From assembly GCA_001414485.1 (NCBI GenBank), contig LLEY01000244.1, positions 1-64,000 on the forward strand: 64,000 bases of DNA, in the 5' to 3' direction. Shown here piece by piece: positions 37,688 to 47,800 of the stretch. Numbering within the stretch: position 1 is the stretch's first letter; every line of letters starts with the position of its first letter. This DNA is from Calycina herbarum (Eukaryota; Ascomycota; Leotiomycetes; Helotiales; Pezizellaceae). The notes beneath the pieces are model-generated. The model saw nothing but the letters and a program-made list of their open reading frames with translations. It searched no databases and had not been told where the DNA came from. Made by a program: the position numbers and the translations under genes.

Positions 37688-40600
37688 ATGTCACACTCCT
37701 CCCACACATATGGCCCGACTTGCCATCTCGCTCGGAACGTATCTTTCGAATCCCCCGAATCTGACGATGATATACCATGCATAATCGCACAGTATTTCTA
37801 TTCCTCGCCCCTACCTATCGATGACCCTCTTTCAGTTGTGCCGATTCCTACGGGATCTGACTCCAAACCTACCAAGGTCCCTCCTAGACCTTTCTCCGCA
37901 TCCGACAACAATGCCTTGGAGGAAGCATGGATGAGTTTTGGACCTGGGAAGAGCAAGAAGGATGGCAAGAAGAAGGCGAAGAGCAAGCCAGAACATACCA
38001 AAGAATCTGACAAATATCCCGATGAAGGGCACTGGGGAAAGTCGAAAAAGGGCAAGCCAGAACCTGTCAAAGATTCCGATGAAGGACATGCGGGAAAACA
38101 CAAGAAGGAAAAGCCTGGAAAGAGGTCCAAAGCTACTTCTGTGGCTGAAAGTTCAACTGCAGCTGCCAGCTCCTCTGCCACCTCGAGCTATCCATGCCAT
38201 TCCACGGGGTTTGAGGATAAGCACCACAGAAGACATGCTCAAGCTGAGGCTACCGCTGCCGCAAAACCAACCAAGGTGTCGACGCTGGTTACTACAAACA
38301 CATCAGGTTCTAAGAAACCTGCAGCGCCTCAGGGTTCAAGCAAGAATTCCACAGTGCCCAGGAACTCGGCACCTGCAACTTCAAAACATTTCAAAGTAAA
38401 CAAATCTTTGGCCGCAGAAAAGCGTTTCAAAGCCCAATCTGGAAGTGTTGATGGCAGTGTTGATTCCGACCGGGAAAGCAATCATTCAAATTCGGAGTGT
38501 GGAGATTTGGACCATGTCCCAGTCGAACCTGCAGAAATCTGTTGTGATTTTACTCAAGATGAAGGCCCAAGAGAGTCCCCGGAAGCCGAGTGTTGTGATT
38601 TTACTCGAGATGAAACTTTACGAGAGTCCTCGAAGGTAGCAGAGTGTTGTGATTTTACCAAGGAAGATGCTCGGGAAAACCAGCCAGCACCGAATTGTGG
38701 TTATACTGATGATGAGGAAGATCACAATACCGTTAGCTACCCCGAACAGTTTGAGATACTTAGGGGGGGCCATTCGCAATCAGTCAAGAACCCCAATGGC
38801 AACAAGAAGAACTCCAGGAAGTCCAAGTCTTCGGACCAAGCTGCTCTTCAAGGGGTTCAGATTGACGGTACCTTTGAGGGACTACCTAAGATCAACCTCC
38901 CCGATTCGGTGCCAATTGATGTTGTGCCAGATGCACCATTACCTATTCCATTTCCCAGCGGAAGGAGCAAGCGGAACCAGGCTTCCGATTCTTCAGCTCT
39001 GCCAATCCAAGTTGGGGACGCTGGCACAACTGGCCAACCTTTTGTCAAGTTCAATTCCAGGAAAGATGGAAAATCGCAGTCACAAACGTCTGGCCATGAC
39101 GGAAGTGAAGATGTTGGCCAGCAGAGCGATTCTCAAAAGGCAGAGGAGGCTGAATTTCAGCAGACCGAACCACTCGAGGTGCCAGGCTGCAAAGCACAAA
39201 AGACCACCAAAGAGCAAGCACACGTACCGGTGGGTATATCTAGAATTCATTTGGTCAAGCTGCCTGCCTTGCAGATGCATCCAATTTATTGGTCTCCTGT
39301 TCATGATATCGCTTCTGTAACACGCGGGACTTGGTTTTACAAAGACACCATGTTTCCAGTCGAGCCTGCTGTTGCAAATCAGCTTGAGATTGGTTACCGG
39401 GAGCTTAGACCATGGTCAAAGACTTGGAGTGATGAGCTTAACTCTGCATTGGAAGTTGGTGCTATCGGTGAAGAGAAGATTGCACACCGTTTGTGGCCAA
39501 AGGACGAGGGCCCGAAAATTGCCTTACGCAAAAAGACTGAAAACCATCTATCAACAAACCCATACTGCGCCGCTAGATGCTTCAACGGAGAGGCTGCTGC
39601 AGAAGGAACGCTTGATCTAGATGACAAGCCAGCCGAATCGAATGTAGTGGCGAAGAAGTATTCCTCCGCTCAGGTGATCTACAAAGATGCTCGCTCTGCC
39701 TTTATACTCAAGCCTACTCTCCAACCTTCAGCATACTATGGTCGAAAGCCACTTCAGAAGATCAAGAGAGGTATGAACGTCGGCATCTGTGTTGTCCGTG
39801 GCTTCGACTGGAAGTTGTGGGATAAATTGCACACATCAAAGAAACCACAGAGTACGAAAAAAGTCGTTGACATGGCAGCGATAGCCGGCGACGTCGATGC
39901 TTCCAAGAGAACAGCGTGCCCACCATGCGAGGCCCAAAAGAGCCAACCCAAGGTCAAGGACCTTGTCTTGGTCATCCACGGAATTGGTCAAAAGCTTTCT
40001 GAGCGAGTCGAAAGTTTTCATTTCACCCATGCTATCAATTCGTTCCGTCGCTGCGTCAACATGGAGCTCGCGAACGAAGGTGTTCAAAAGGTTCTTCGTC
40101 CTGACTTGGGTGGCATCATGGTGCTTCCAGTCAACTGGCGCTCAAATCTGACGTTCGAGGATGGCGGTCCCATGAAAGATGATGACCAAAAGAATTCTGT
40201 TCCATCGGATTTCTCCATGAAGGACATCACGCCAGACACCATTCCAGCAGTTCGTAACATGATTTCAGATGTTATGCTTGATATCCCATTCTACATGTCT
40301 CACCATAAGCCAAAGATGATTCAAGCAGTTATATCTGAAGCCAATCGAGTCTACCAGCTTTGGTGCAAGAACAACCCCAATTTCCATAAGGAAGGCCGAG
40401 TCCATCTTATCGCCCACTCTCTCGGAAGTGCGATGGCAGTGGACATTTTGAGCAAACAACCAACAAATGTATACAAGACCGATCCACTGAGCAAGAAGGT
40501 CAACACAAAGTACTTTAACTTCAACACTACGAACTTGTTCCTTGCGGGAAGTCCAGCAGCTTTCTTCCTCCTTTTGGAAAAGGGAAAGCTCATCCCTCGT

Positions 40601-41191
40601 AGAGGACGAGGCAAGCCTGATGCTGATTATAACGATGACCACGACAAAACTCTCACTGGTGAGTCGGGTACATATGGATGTATGGCTGTGGACAACGTTT
40701 ACAACATAATGAACTACAACGATCCCATTGCCTACCGCCTGAACGCAACCATCGATGCTCCATACGCTACCAGCTTGAAGAACGCACAGGTTCCCAGCGC
40801 CACCACCGGTTTTTTCGAAAGCATCGGCAAGGCCGTGCGATCCATCACCCCAGGCGTTTCTTCCGACGACCCGGCCGTTGGACAGGTTACCAAACCTCCT
40901 ACCATGGCACGATTACCTTCACAGTTGGAGATGGAGATTCATGATTTTACCCGCGAGGAGATTGCGGAGAAGAGATATTATCTCTTGAATGATTGTGGGC
41001 AGGTGGATTGGTTTCTGTCGAGTGTTGGGGGACCGTTGGAGATTCAGTATATTAATATGCTGAGTGCGCATAGCAGTTATTGGCTTAGTGCGGATTTTAT
41101 ACGCATGATTGTTACGGAGTGTGGGAGGACGCCAGGGAAGGAGCATACGTTGCCTAATATGAGGGCTGTGAAGGTTGGGCATAAGGCTTGA
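37688..41191 (+). CDS. DDHD-domain phospholipase A1-like protein
   Basis: A single exon encodes 1167 residues. The C-terminal half has the layout of intracellular DDHD phospholipases (yeast YOR022C/DDL1 family): a Trp/Tyr-rich segment HWSPVHD...WFYKDTMFPVEP near 540-570, LVLVIHGIGQ near 763, the nucleophile elbow AHSLGSA with Ser911, NLFLAGSPAAFFLLLEKG, and the DDHD residues at 983-986 followed by VDNVYNIMNYNDPIAYRLN. A late HSSYWLSADFIRMI lies near the end. These enzymes hydrolyse glycerophospholipids such as cardiolipin or phosphatidic acid; the substrate here is inference. The first 500 or so residues are disordered and Lys/Ser-rich, an unusually long extension. They include three copies of a CCDFT(Q/R/K) motif at about 284-330. 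Confidence 0.9.
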   Translation: MSHSSHTYGPTCHLARNVSFESPESDDDIPCIIAQYFYSSPLPIDDPLSVVPIPTGSDSKPTKVPPRPFSASDNNALEEAWMSFGPGKSKKDGKKKAKSKPEHTKESDKYPDEGHWGKSKKGKPEPVKDSDEGHAGKHKKEKPGKRSKATSVAESSTAAASSSATSSYPCHSTGFEDKHHRRHAQAEATAAAKPTKVSTLVTTNTSGSKKPAAPQGSSKNSTVPRNSAPATSKHFKVNKSLAAEKRFKAQSGSVDGSVDSDRESNHSNSECGDLDHVPVEPAEICCDFTQDEGPRESPEAECCDFTRDETLRESSKVAECCDFTKEDARENQPAPNCGYTDDEEDHNTVSYPEQFEILRGGHSQSVKNPNGNKKNSRKSKSSDQAALQGVQIDGTFEGLPKINLPDSVPIDVVPDAPLPIPFPSGRSKRNQASDSSALPIQVGDAGTTGQPFVKFNSRKDGKSQSQTSGHDGSEDVGQQSDSQKAEEAEFQQTEPLEVPGCKAQKTTKEQAHVPVGISRIHLVKLPALQMHPIYWSPVHDIASVTRGTWFYKDTMFPVEPAVANQLEIGYRELRPWSKTWSDELNSALEVGAIGEEKIAHRLWPKDEGPKIALRKKTENHLSTNPYCAARCFNGEAAAEGTLDLDDKPAESNVVAKKYSSAQVIYKDARSAFILKPTLQPSAYYGRKPLQKIKRGMNVGICVVRGFDWKLWDKLHTSKKPQSTKKVVDMAAIAGDVDASKRTACPPCEAQKSQPKVKDLVLVIHGIGQKLSERVESFHFTHAINSFRRCVNMELANEGVQKVLRPDLGGIMVLPVNWRSNLTFEDGGPMKDDDQKNSVPSDFSMKDITPDTIPAVRNMISDVMLDIPFYMSHHKPKMIQAVISEANRVYQLWCKNNPNFHKEGRVHLIAHSLGSAMAVDILSKQPTNVYKTDPLSKKVNTKYFNFNTTNLFLAGSPAAFFLLLEKGKLIPRRGRGKPDADYNDDHDKTLTGESGTYGCMAVDNVYNIMNYNDPIAYRLNATIDAPYATSLKNAQVPSATTGFFESIGKAVRSITPGVSSDDPAVGQVTKPPTMARLPSQLEMEIHDFTREEIAEKRYYLLNDCGQVDWFLSSVGGPLEIQYINMLSAHSSYWLSADFIRMIVTECGRTPGKEHTLPNMRAVKVGHKA

Positions 41192-41331
41192 GTGGAAGAT
41201 GTGGATCATTTGCTTTGTGGTGTTTTGGGGTGGTTTTATAAATTGACTTGGTGTTTGTTGAGAAAGGGGGGGGGAAATTGTTAGATTGGGCGAGGAGTTT
41301 TTGGATTGCTTTTTTTTAGAGATGGGATGAA
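41192..41331. terminator. 3' flank of the DDHD gene
   Basis: Short spacer between the DDHD stop and the start of the duplicated segment. It is T- and G-rich (ttttttt at 41309-41317, a G-run at 41265-41275). No defined poly(A) signal was recognised. Confidence 0.3.
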
Positions 41332-41780
41332 GATTGAGAGATGGACGACTACTATGATACCCCCTATGAATGTACACTACCTGTACCCGCCTAGAAGGAT
41401 GACTAATAATAATCATTATCATCACGAGAAGAGATTCATTTTGGTTTTGATGTTTTGTGATTCTTGGGCTGTCAAGTACTGTAATCTTAGGTAGCTTCTC
41501 CGAGGTACTTTTTTGGCCTCGGCTTTCTTTCCCCGCTTGGAGGGAGGTGGTTGATGAGGGATTGACTGTTTGAGTACTGAATTATCAAATTGAAATATCA
41601 CTAGAACATTTCTTAGGGGAAGCTGATCGCTTGGATCGGGTTGCTGGGTTCCGAAGAAGGGGGGAGACGCTGTACTTGGATGTGGATACTGTGAACCCGT
41701 TTGCTTATGAGCCCTTATTATCTTTCGGGGGTATGTTTCGTTTGTTTCTTTTAGCTTTGTTTGGGCCGGGGGGATTCGAG
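41332..41780 (+). pseudogene. Degenerate duplicate of the GST kappa 5' region and first exon
   Basis: This stretch aligns collinearly with 43407-43790. Matching blocks include gatggacgactac/aatgtacac/cctagaa-gatgactaataa at the left, cctcgg...ccccgc...gagggagg in the middle and exon 1 at the right. At 41680-41720 it reads YLDVDTVNPFAYE against YVDTVSPFAYE in the real gene. The copy has no ATG where the gene's start would be, Ser14 is replaced by Asn, and the rest of the gene is missing. It ends near a GTATGT where the true gene has GCAAGT. It is therefore a partial, diverged duplication and probably not expressed as an enzyme. Confidence 0.7.
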
Positions 41781-42059
41781 GTTGAGGAGGGGTTTGGCTT
41801 TGGAAATTTGGGTTGGTGGTTTAGGTAATTGTGGTTTGGGTAAGAGTCCTTACCAAAGTTCCCCGTACACCTCAACAGTATATAATTAAAGGACATTATC
41901 CTAGAACGCCTAGAACGATTAAGTTAATCTAATAGAGTAGCATATGATGATTAGAAATAATAGACATCTATTAAGTGAACACTTCTTGTGAGTTTATTTA
42001 TTTGATTTCGTTGTACTGAATTTTTATATTTTCTCGGGTGTACGAAGAATGATGACAAG

Positions 42060-42250
42060 GACTCTTACTTGTTGGAGGGGGAAAGCTGGGGAAGAGGCGG
42101 GATTGTTGTATTGTGTGAGGAAGTGTGGGGTGAGGTGTTTTTGAGGTGTCGGGGGTTTTGAGCAGAGGTGGCGGGAGGTGGGCGGTTTTGTGAAAGGAGG
42201 AGTTGGGAATATTGAGGAAGGGAAGGATTGGATTTTGGGGGGAGGAAAGG
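42060..42250 (+). other. G-rich strand-asymmetric tract
   Basis: Nearly all guanine-containing runs are on the plus strand (ggaggggg, gctgggg, gtggggtgagg, tcgggggtt, tggggggagg), while C is scarce. Several GGG runs are close enough for G-quadruplex formation. It leads directly into the repeat array starting at 42253. Confidence 0.55.
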
Positions 42251-42252
42251 GT

Positions 42253-42640
42253 GGTGGGTAAGCTATCAAATTTCGAGTAAGCTACCAAAATGGAGGTGCG
42301 AGTAAGCTCTCAATTGTTCGGGTAAGCTATCGAGTGTCAAGTGAGTTACAAATTATCAAGTAAGCTATCAAGTGACCAGTAAGCCAGCTGTGATATTTGG
42401 GGGCTAAAAAAAGTTCCGAGTAAGCGGCCAAGTGTCGAGTAAGCCATGAGTTACTCGTGGGTGAGCCATCATTTGATTGACAAATAAGCCATGAGTTACT
42501 TGTGAGTAAGCCAGAATAATTTGGGGGCCAAAAAGAAAGTTGCGAGTAAGCTATAAAGTACCGAGTAAGCCACAAAAGGAGAATCGTCGGTAAGCTATCA
42601 ACTTCTCGAGTGAGCCATCCACCAAGTAAGCCAGACACCA
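42253..42640 (+). repeat. Degenerate 20-bp repeat array (GAGTAAGCTATCAAG type)
   Basis: About 17 imperfect copies of GAGTAAGCYATCAAGT follow each other at roughly 20-bp spacing. A second level is visible: a variant unit GTAAGCCAG followed by a spacer (tttgggggctaaaaa, tttgggggccaaaaag, actgggcaaaaaag) recurs near 42380, 42507 and 42625, giving a higher-order period of about 120-125 bp. Stops in the plus frames argue against coding. A minus-strand open frame here is a by-product of the repeat. The origin is unknown. Confidence 0.75.
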
Positions 42641-43672
42641 CTGGGCAAAAAAGAAGGACTGAAATTCAATTGCTCTAGAATTTCTGGAAGGAGGAATTTC
42701 GAACGATTCGATTCAGATGTATGTATAGTGTCGATGGCATATACTCGCACTCCTTTCCCCAACGCCGATGGGAAACAACGCCGATGGGAAACAGCGACGC
42801 TCTAGTCCTAAGGGCTTGGTGGCTTTGCGATTGACAAAAACGGAAATCGGTACCATCGTGTTTCTTGCAGCAAGAAGGGCAGTGGTTTTGGATTTTACTT
42901 TGAAGTGAGAAGCTGTGATTGCCCTAGCGAAGTTTTTATTCCGAAATCAGCATGAAAGGCTGAATAATCTTCTAGGAGTGCGGGGTCGAGTAAGGTGGTG
43001 ATGCTTCGTCACCTACCTAACTTTCCACTAGTAACTCAGCTTAATCCCCATTGAATCTAATGATTTCAACACTTGAGTACTCAAGAACACTTTAACAAAA
43101 TTCGATAAATTTGGGAGATCAGATGAAAGTGGGTTCTACCAAGTGAATGTGTACTATACCGTCCGAAGAGGGGTTTGTTGCACATCGCATTTTTAAAATT
43201 GTTGCAGCGATGTAGACTTGATGAATGGAGATCAGATGAAATTTTGTTGAATTATATGAGAAGTGAGGAGAGTAAGGAAAGATACGTTAACTTTAAGAGC
43301 CAGAGTAGAGCATCGCTAGCCAGGACATTTTAGATGTAACTCTGATCAATTCAAGCCTTTGGCCTTCTTTTTAGGGCCTTCTGAACGCACCAAACTCCAC
43401 TTTTGAAGATTGATGGACGACTACCTATGGTAACCCCTACAAATGTACACTGTCTGTCGCACCTAGAATAATGACTAATAACCAAAATTTTAGTTTACCT
43501 GGCTGATCTTTTTTCTTCTCACTAGTCTTGCCTCGGCATTTTCATACCCCGCATGAAGGGAGGGCTCGAACAGCTGCTGAAATGCAACAACATCATCATT
43601 ACAATTAACAATCGTAGAACATCTGTTTAGAGTTGACTCTAGTCCAGGATTCCGAACCCGGAAAGAAGAGAG
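42641..43672. other. Spacer and promoter side of the GST kappa gene
   Basis: From 42641 to 43406 the sequence is single-copy as far as I can see, apart from a short direct repeat aacgccgatgggaaac at 42760-42790. From 43407 to 43672 it is the second copy of the duplicated segment and contains the presumed GST promoter. No additional gene is supported. Confidence 0.5.
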
Positions 43673-44849
43673 ATGGGCTCTCCAAAGTTGACTCTCTATG
43701 TGGATACAGTGAGCCCGTTTGCTTATGAGGCTTATTATATTTTGAGGGCAAGTTCCTTTCTTTCTTTTGCTCTATATTTGGTATTTTTCTTGATTTCTGC
43801 ATGTTCCAGTTTGGAGTTGAAGTGGTGGTTCGGTTGTGGAGGGAAGGGGTGTTGTTATTTGAAATCTCGAGTGTTTTATTTTCCTTCTACCTTCTTTTGA
43901 AGAGGACTAAGGAAAGAGATGGAAGAAAACGAAACACAAGGCCGAGAATTGTTGTCCGTTCTGAGACTCTTGTAGACTTATTGTTTTCTTCTTCTTCAAA
44001 AACTTATTGTTGCTTCGGATTGTGTTTCCTGAAGGAAAGTGAAAGGGACAAACTTGTTGACCAACGAAATAGAATGACCCCATCTTCAAAGATGTGGAGA
44101 TGACCTATATCCCCATATTTCTCGGGGGAGTGATGAAGGCTTGTGGAAATACGGCACCCATTAATATCAAAAGTACGTACTTTCCTCCCCTCTCCCGTCC
44201 CCTTACTGAATTTACCCTCCACACTTCCCCACCAATTCAGTTATTTCTCATCTACTCAAACAAAACACCAAAACCTAACACACACGACCAGATAAAGACA
44301 AATGGATAAATAAAACTCGTCTCCGCTGGTCGAAATTCTTCAATATCCCAATGCTAGACAAATCACCTGAAGGCTTTCCCCCAAATACCCTCACAATCAT
44401 GAGAGCACTCTGTGTACTTACAGTTGTCAAACCAGGAAAGGAAGGACAGGATTTATTGATCAAGGTGTTGGACGTTTTGTTCCCTTCTTATTGGGTTGAA
44501 GGGAAGAGGACTTTTGAGAAGGATGTGCTTAATTCTATCCTACGGCAGGTACTTGGTGAGAAATTGGCAGGTGACGGTACGTTTTCCCCCGGAGAAATTG
44601 AGAGGATTTGGTATTTTGGACTAAATTGTGATGGCAGTAATGGAGATGATACCCAAGGAAGGAAAAGAGACTTTGTTGAAGAACAGTGATATGGCTTTTG
44701 CTGATGGGGCTTTTGGACTTCCTTGGTTTGTGGTTGAGAATGGGGAAGGGGAGAAGGATACTTTTTGGGGGGTTGATCATCTTGGATTGGTGCTTAGACA
44801 TTTGGGGTTGGAGAAACCGGGAAATGGAGGCTGGAAGGCATTATTATGA
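43673..44849 (+). CDS. GSTK1: Glutathione S-transferase kappa / DsbA-like thioredoxin-fold protein
   Basis: Exons are 43673-43747, 44073-44172, 44292-44576 and 44638-44849, giving 223 residues, normal for the kappa class. The product begins MGSPKLTLYVDTVSPFAYE, where Ser14 matches the catalytic serine that activates glutathione. It continues YIPIFLGGVMKACGNTAPIN, then DKWINKTRLRWSKFFNIPML, FPPNTLTIMRAL, and ends FGLPWFVVENGEGEKDTFWGVDHLGLVL. Kappa GSTs are mitochondrial or peroxisomal. No clear targeting signal is seen; the protein ends WKALL, which is not a standard peroxisomal signal. The first intron is long (325 bp) and has a GC donor (AGG|GCAAGT) with a TAG acceptor. The other introns are GT-AG. 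A broken partial copy lies 2 kb upstream. Confidence 0.9.
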
Positions 44850-47800
44850 GAATGTTAGAAGGGTGGTAGTTATTTTTGTCTGTATCGGTATTGTTTTTAG
44901 TATTTTAGGAATCATCTGTTTACTTTACTCGCTTGTTTTGCCGTTACAGGTGAGGTTTGCGAGAAAGATAGGGCATCAAATGTAACTGTAATGCATGATT
45001 ATGAGAATGACTAACATGATATCTCGACACCTTTTGATTTTGATACATTACGCTGTGTGGCCTAGCTGTTTGTGAAAAATGAAATTCTAGAATGCCATGC
45101 TAACTACTTCGTATGTTGTACCCCCCATTCTCATTTATAAAGTACCCTAGAAATCTAGCATAGTGATATGAAATGGAAACGGGGGTACAAATCTAGAAAT
45201 TTGATGAAACAGTAGGCTATACAATAATCCCCAAGGATCTCTGGATCATTTACGTATATACATGCCGGATGGATGACTTCGCAGTCATAGTGTGACTATC
45301 CAACTCCTAAATCCCATTTTCTCTCCCCGGTAGGTGCGTTCGTACATAAATCTCGTAAATCTCGTCACTAAGTTTCATTCGTAAGCTTCAATAGGTACCC
45401 GTTCATAGTATGACAATATGCACATTTGGGTGTGTATCATTACACGTCACTAGGCGTACTTATACGATGAGTAACACAAAACAAGGCACACTTGTACGAC
45501 ATATTATCAACCCCGCATGTTCATATACACAGGGCACCGAAGAAAAGACTTACTAGCATGGCCACTGTCCATTGATAGTTAGTCCATCACCAACATCAAC
45601 AGGGAGATCGAAACGAACCAAAACAAGTATCACACAACCCATCATACCTTATCTCGAAGCTCGATTCTAAAATAAGAAATAAAACTCGATCACAATTTCA
45701 TCTCCCTACATGCCCACCGCATCCCATACAACCACCTCATCCCAATCAAACCCCATCCAGCCGATCCAGAAAATTTGCCATCGCAAGAAATAGACTATTC
45801 CAGTCCCTACAACAGCTCATCCAAGTCGGCGACCCAAATCGCAACCCACAGAAACCCACCCTCCAAAACACCCAAAATGGGCAGTGCACAGGGGAACAAA
45901 CAAAATCCTTCGATGTTTCGAAACACACGCACTCACTGCATCATTGGTCTAGACACGAAGATCGAAAAGACTTCTTTGTAGAGATGTATTTTGCGATCTA
46001 CCCGACTCAGCCACTGTGGGTGATGCTTTTCGAATCCTTCGAGATGAAATGGACGTGGGGGAAGCATTCAGAGCTTGGCATGCATTGCATCACGTCAATT
46101 CTTTTCGTTTCAAAACAAAACCTCCTCAAGCGAAAGCGCGAGAGCTTGGAGATAATGCAGGTGGATAGGAGTCAGTGGTGTGATGCAAATTCCGTATGAG
46201 TATTGTGCTGATCTTCAGAGAATTTTGGAACATGTTGACAGCGGGAGCTCAATCCAAAGAGGGGGGTGGTTAATACTCGACGCTAAACCATTTCGGGTTA
46301 AGGTGGAGTCGTTCCTTCCTCCCCTCCCAGCTTCCCCCTCGATTTCAAGACGGATGGCATGAATTCTGATTAATATGATTCATGAATTTCGATCCTACTT
46401 GGAACGAGACAAGAATAGAAAGAATTTTTTTTTCTACACATTTGCACCACAACCATAACCTTACGTGACAATAAGGAAAAGCCCTGCTTGCTACCTTTCT
46501 GCAGATCGAAAATCCTCCCGAATGGATTAATAAAATTCCGTCCATTGAAACCAACTTCATTTCTGTTTTATTCGCATTTCCAGTTTCAGCTCTTCGATGA
46601 CCATTAGATGACAAAAATATTGCCACCAAAAAATCCACAATGGGCTGCAAGAGAGATGGGATGGGTTGAAGATACCTGTATCTTCGTTTCGCTACCAATA
46701 CTAGGGGACACGGAGACCCCCTTACTCCTGCCTACAGATCTGATAATATATCCCTTCTAAAGCCGAAAAGCTTCAAGTCAAGAAGAACAAAAAGGTGGTG
46801 ATTCTCTCACCCTTTATAGACAAATCGTTAAGCTTTTGGCCGGCTGACTGTCCGAATCTGACAGGCCCGAGAGTGAGCCCGAAAACAAATACCCGTTACC
46901 ATCTCTTCGGGAGCCAAACTCGTGGTTTTCACGGGCCTTTACCTTCGTTGGAAGACCGCAACGGCTGCGTGCAGATCCGTTGGTACTGGTCCTAGGATCC
47001 ACTTCCCTCTAAAGAACCCAGAAAGAACACGTGTGAAAACAACGTCAATATGATATCAAAATACTTGATGTTCTGAAAACCGATTTACAGTTCGATTACC
47101 GAAACCGACATAAGTGATTTTGCCACCGAACCTCGTGCTATCTCGGTCACAGCTGATCTTCCATTGTGTGGGTCTCAAAGGTACTGCTCTGGTGTGCCAC
47201 GGGTTTGACTACCAGAAAGATAACTACATGAAGTGGAAAGGTTGAGACAAGATAAACATGCAGGTCTAAGGAGAAGAGACCACGAGAGTCTCTCGAGTCG
47301 CCACGTCTCTAAGCTACTCAGCAGACCCCTCAAATGAGCATGTTGTTGAGGCAAAATATGGAAGCTTAGAGCCAGTGGTGGGAGATGATCAAGACCAACA
47401 TTACCGCGCGAAATGCAGGACTCATCACATTCCCAATTTTCTGCTGTCCAATCACGGGAACACGATCCAAGCGATTTGCTTTATTTATCATATTTGAGTG
47501 CGACACTAACCAGGGATGGGGTGCTCTCGGTGAAGGATAAAGAAATCGAGGATAACCTAGTGAGTGTGCATATGACAAAGCGCCTGTATAAGAATTTGCA
47601 GTCTACCAGGAACCAACATGCCACGCATTATTTAGGTTCCTTGATTCGTTGTAGAAAGCTTTTCAGGCTAGTTACCCACATTCTCAAACTTGCCGTAATG
47701 CTTGGGAAGGTACGCTTGTAACCTGGAGGTGCATGCAAATGCAAGTCGACTCGTGGAGGGAAAGCCAGCTTCTCAGGGGGGCTTGATTAAAGGTCTTACC

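Noticed and set aside
42327..42641. 104-codon minus-strand frame rich in SWLTRHLIAY-like peptides
   Set aside because: Its repeats simply mirror the 20-bp DNA array. Other frames show the same periodicity, and no start context or homology is apparent.
43648..43665. ggattccgaacccgg resembling a tRNA T-arm
   Set aside because: The order of bases does not fit the GGTTCRANYCC box on either strand, and no acceptor or anticodon arms can be folded around it.
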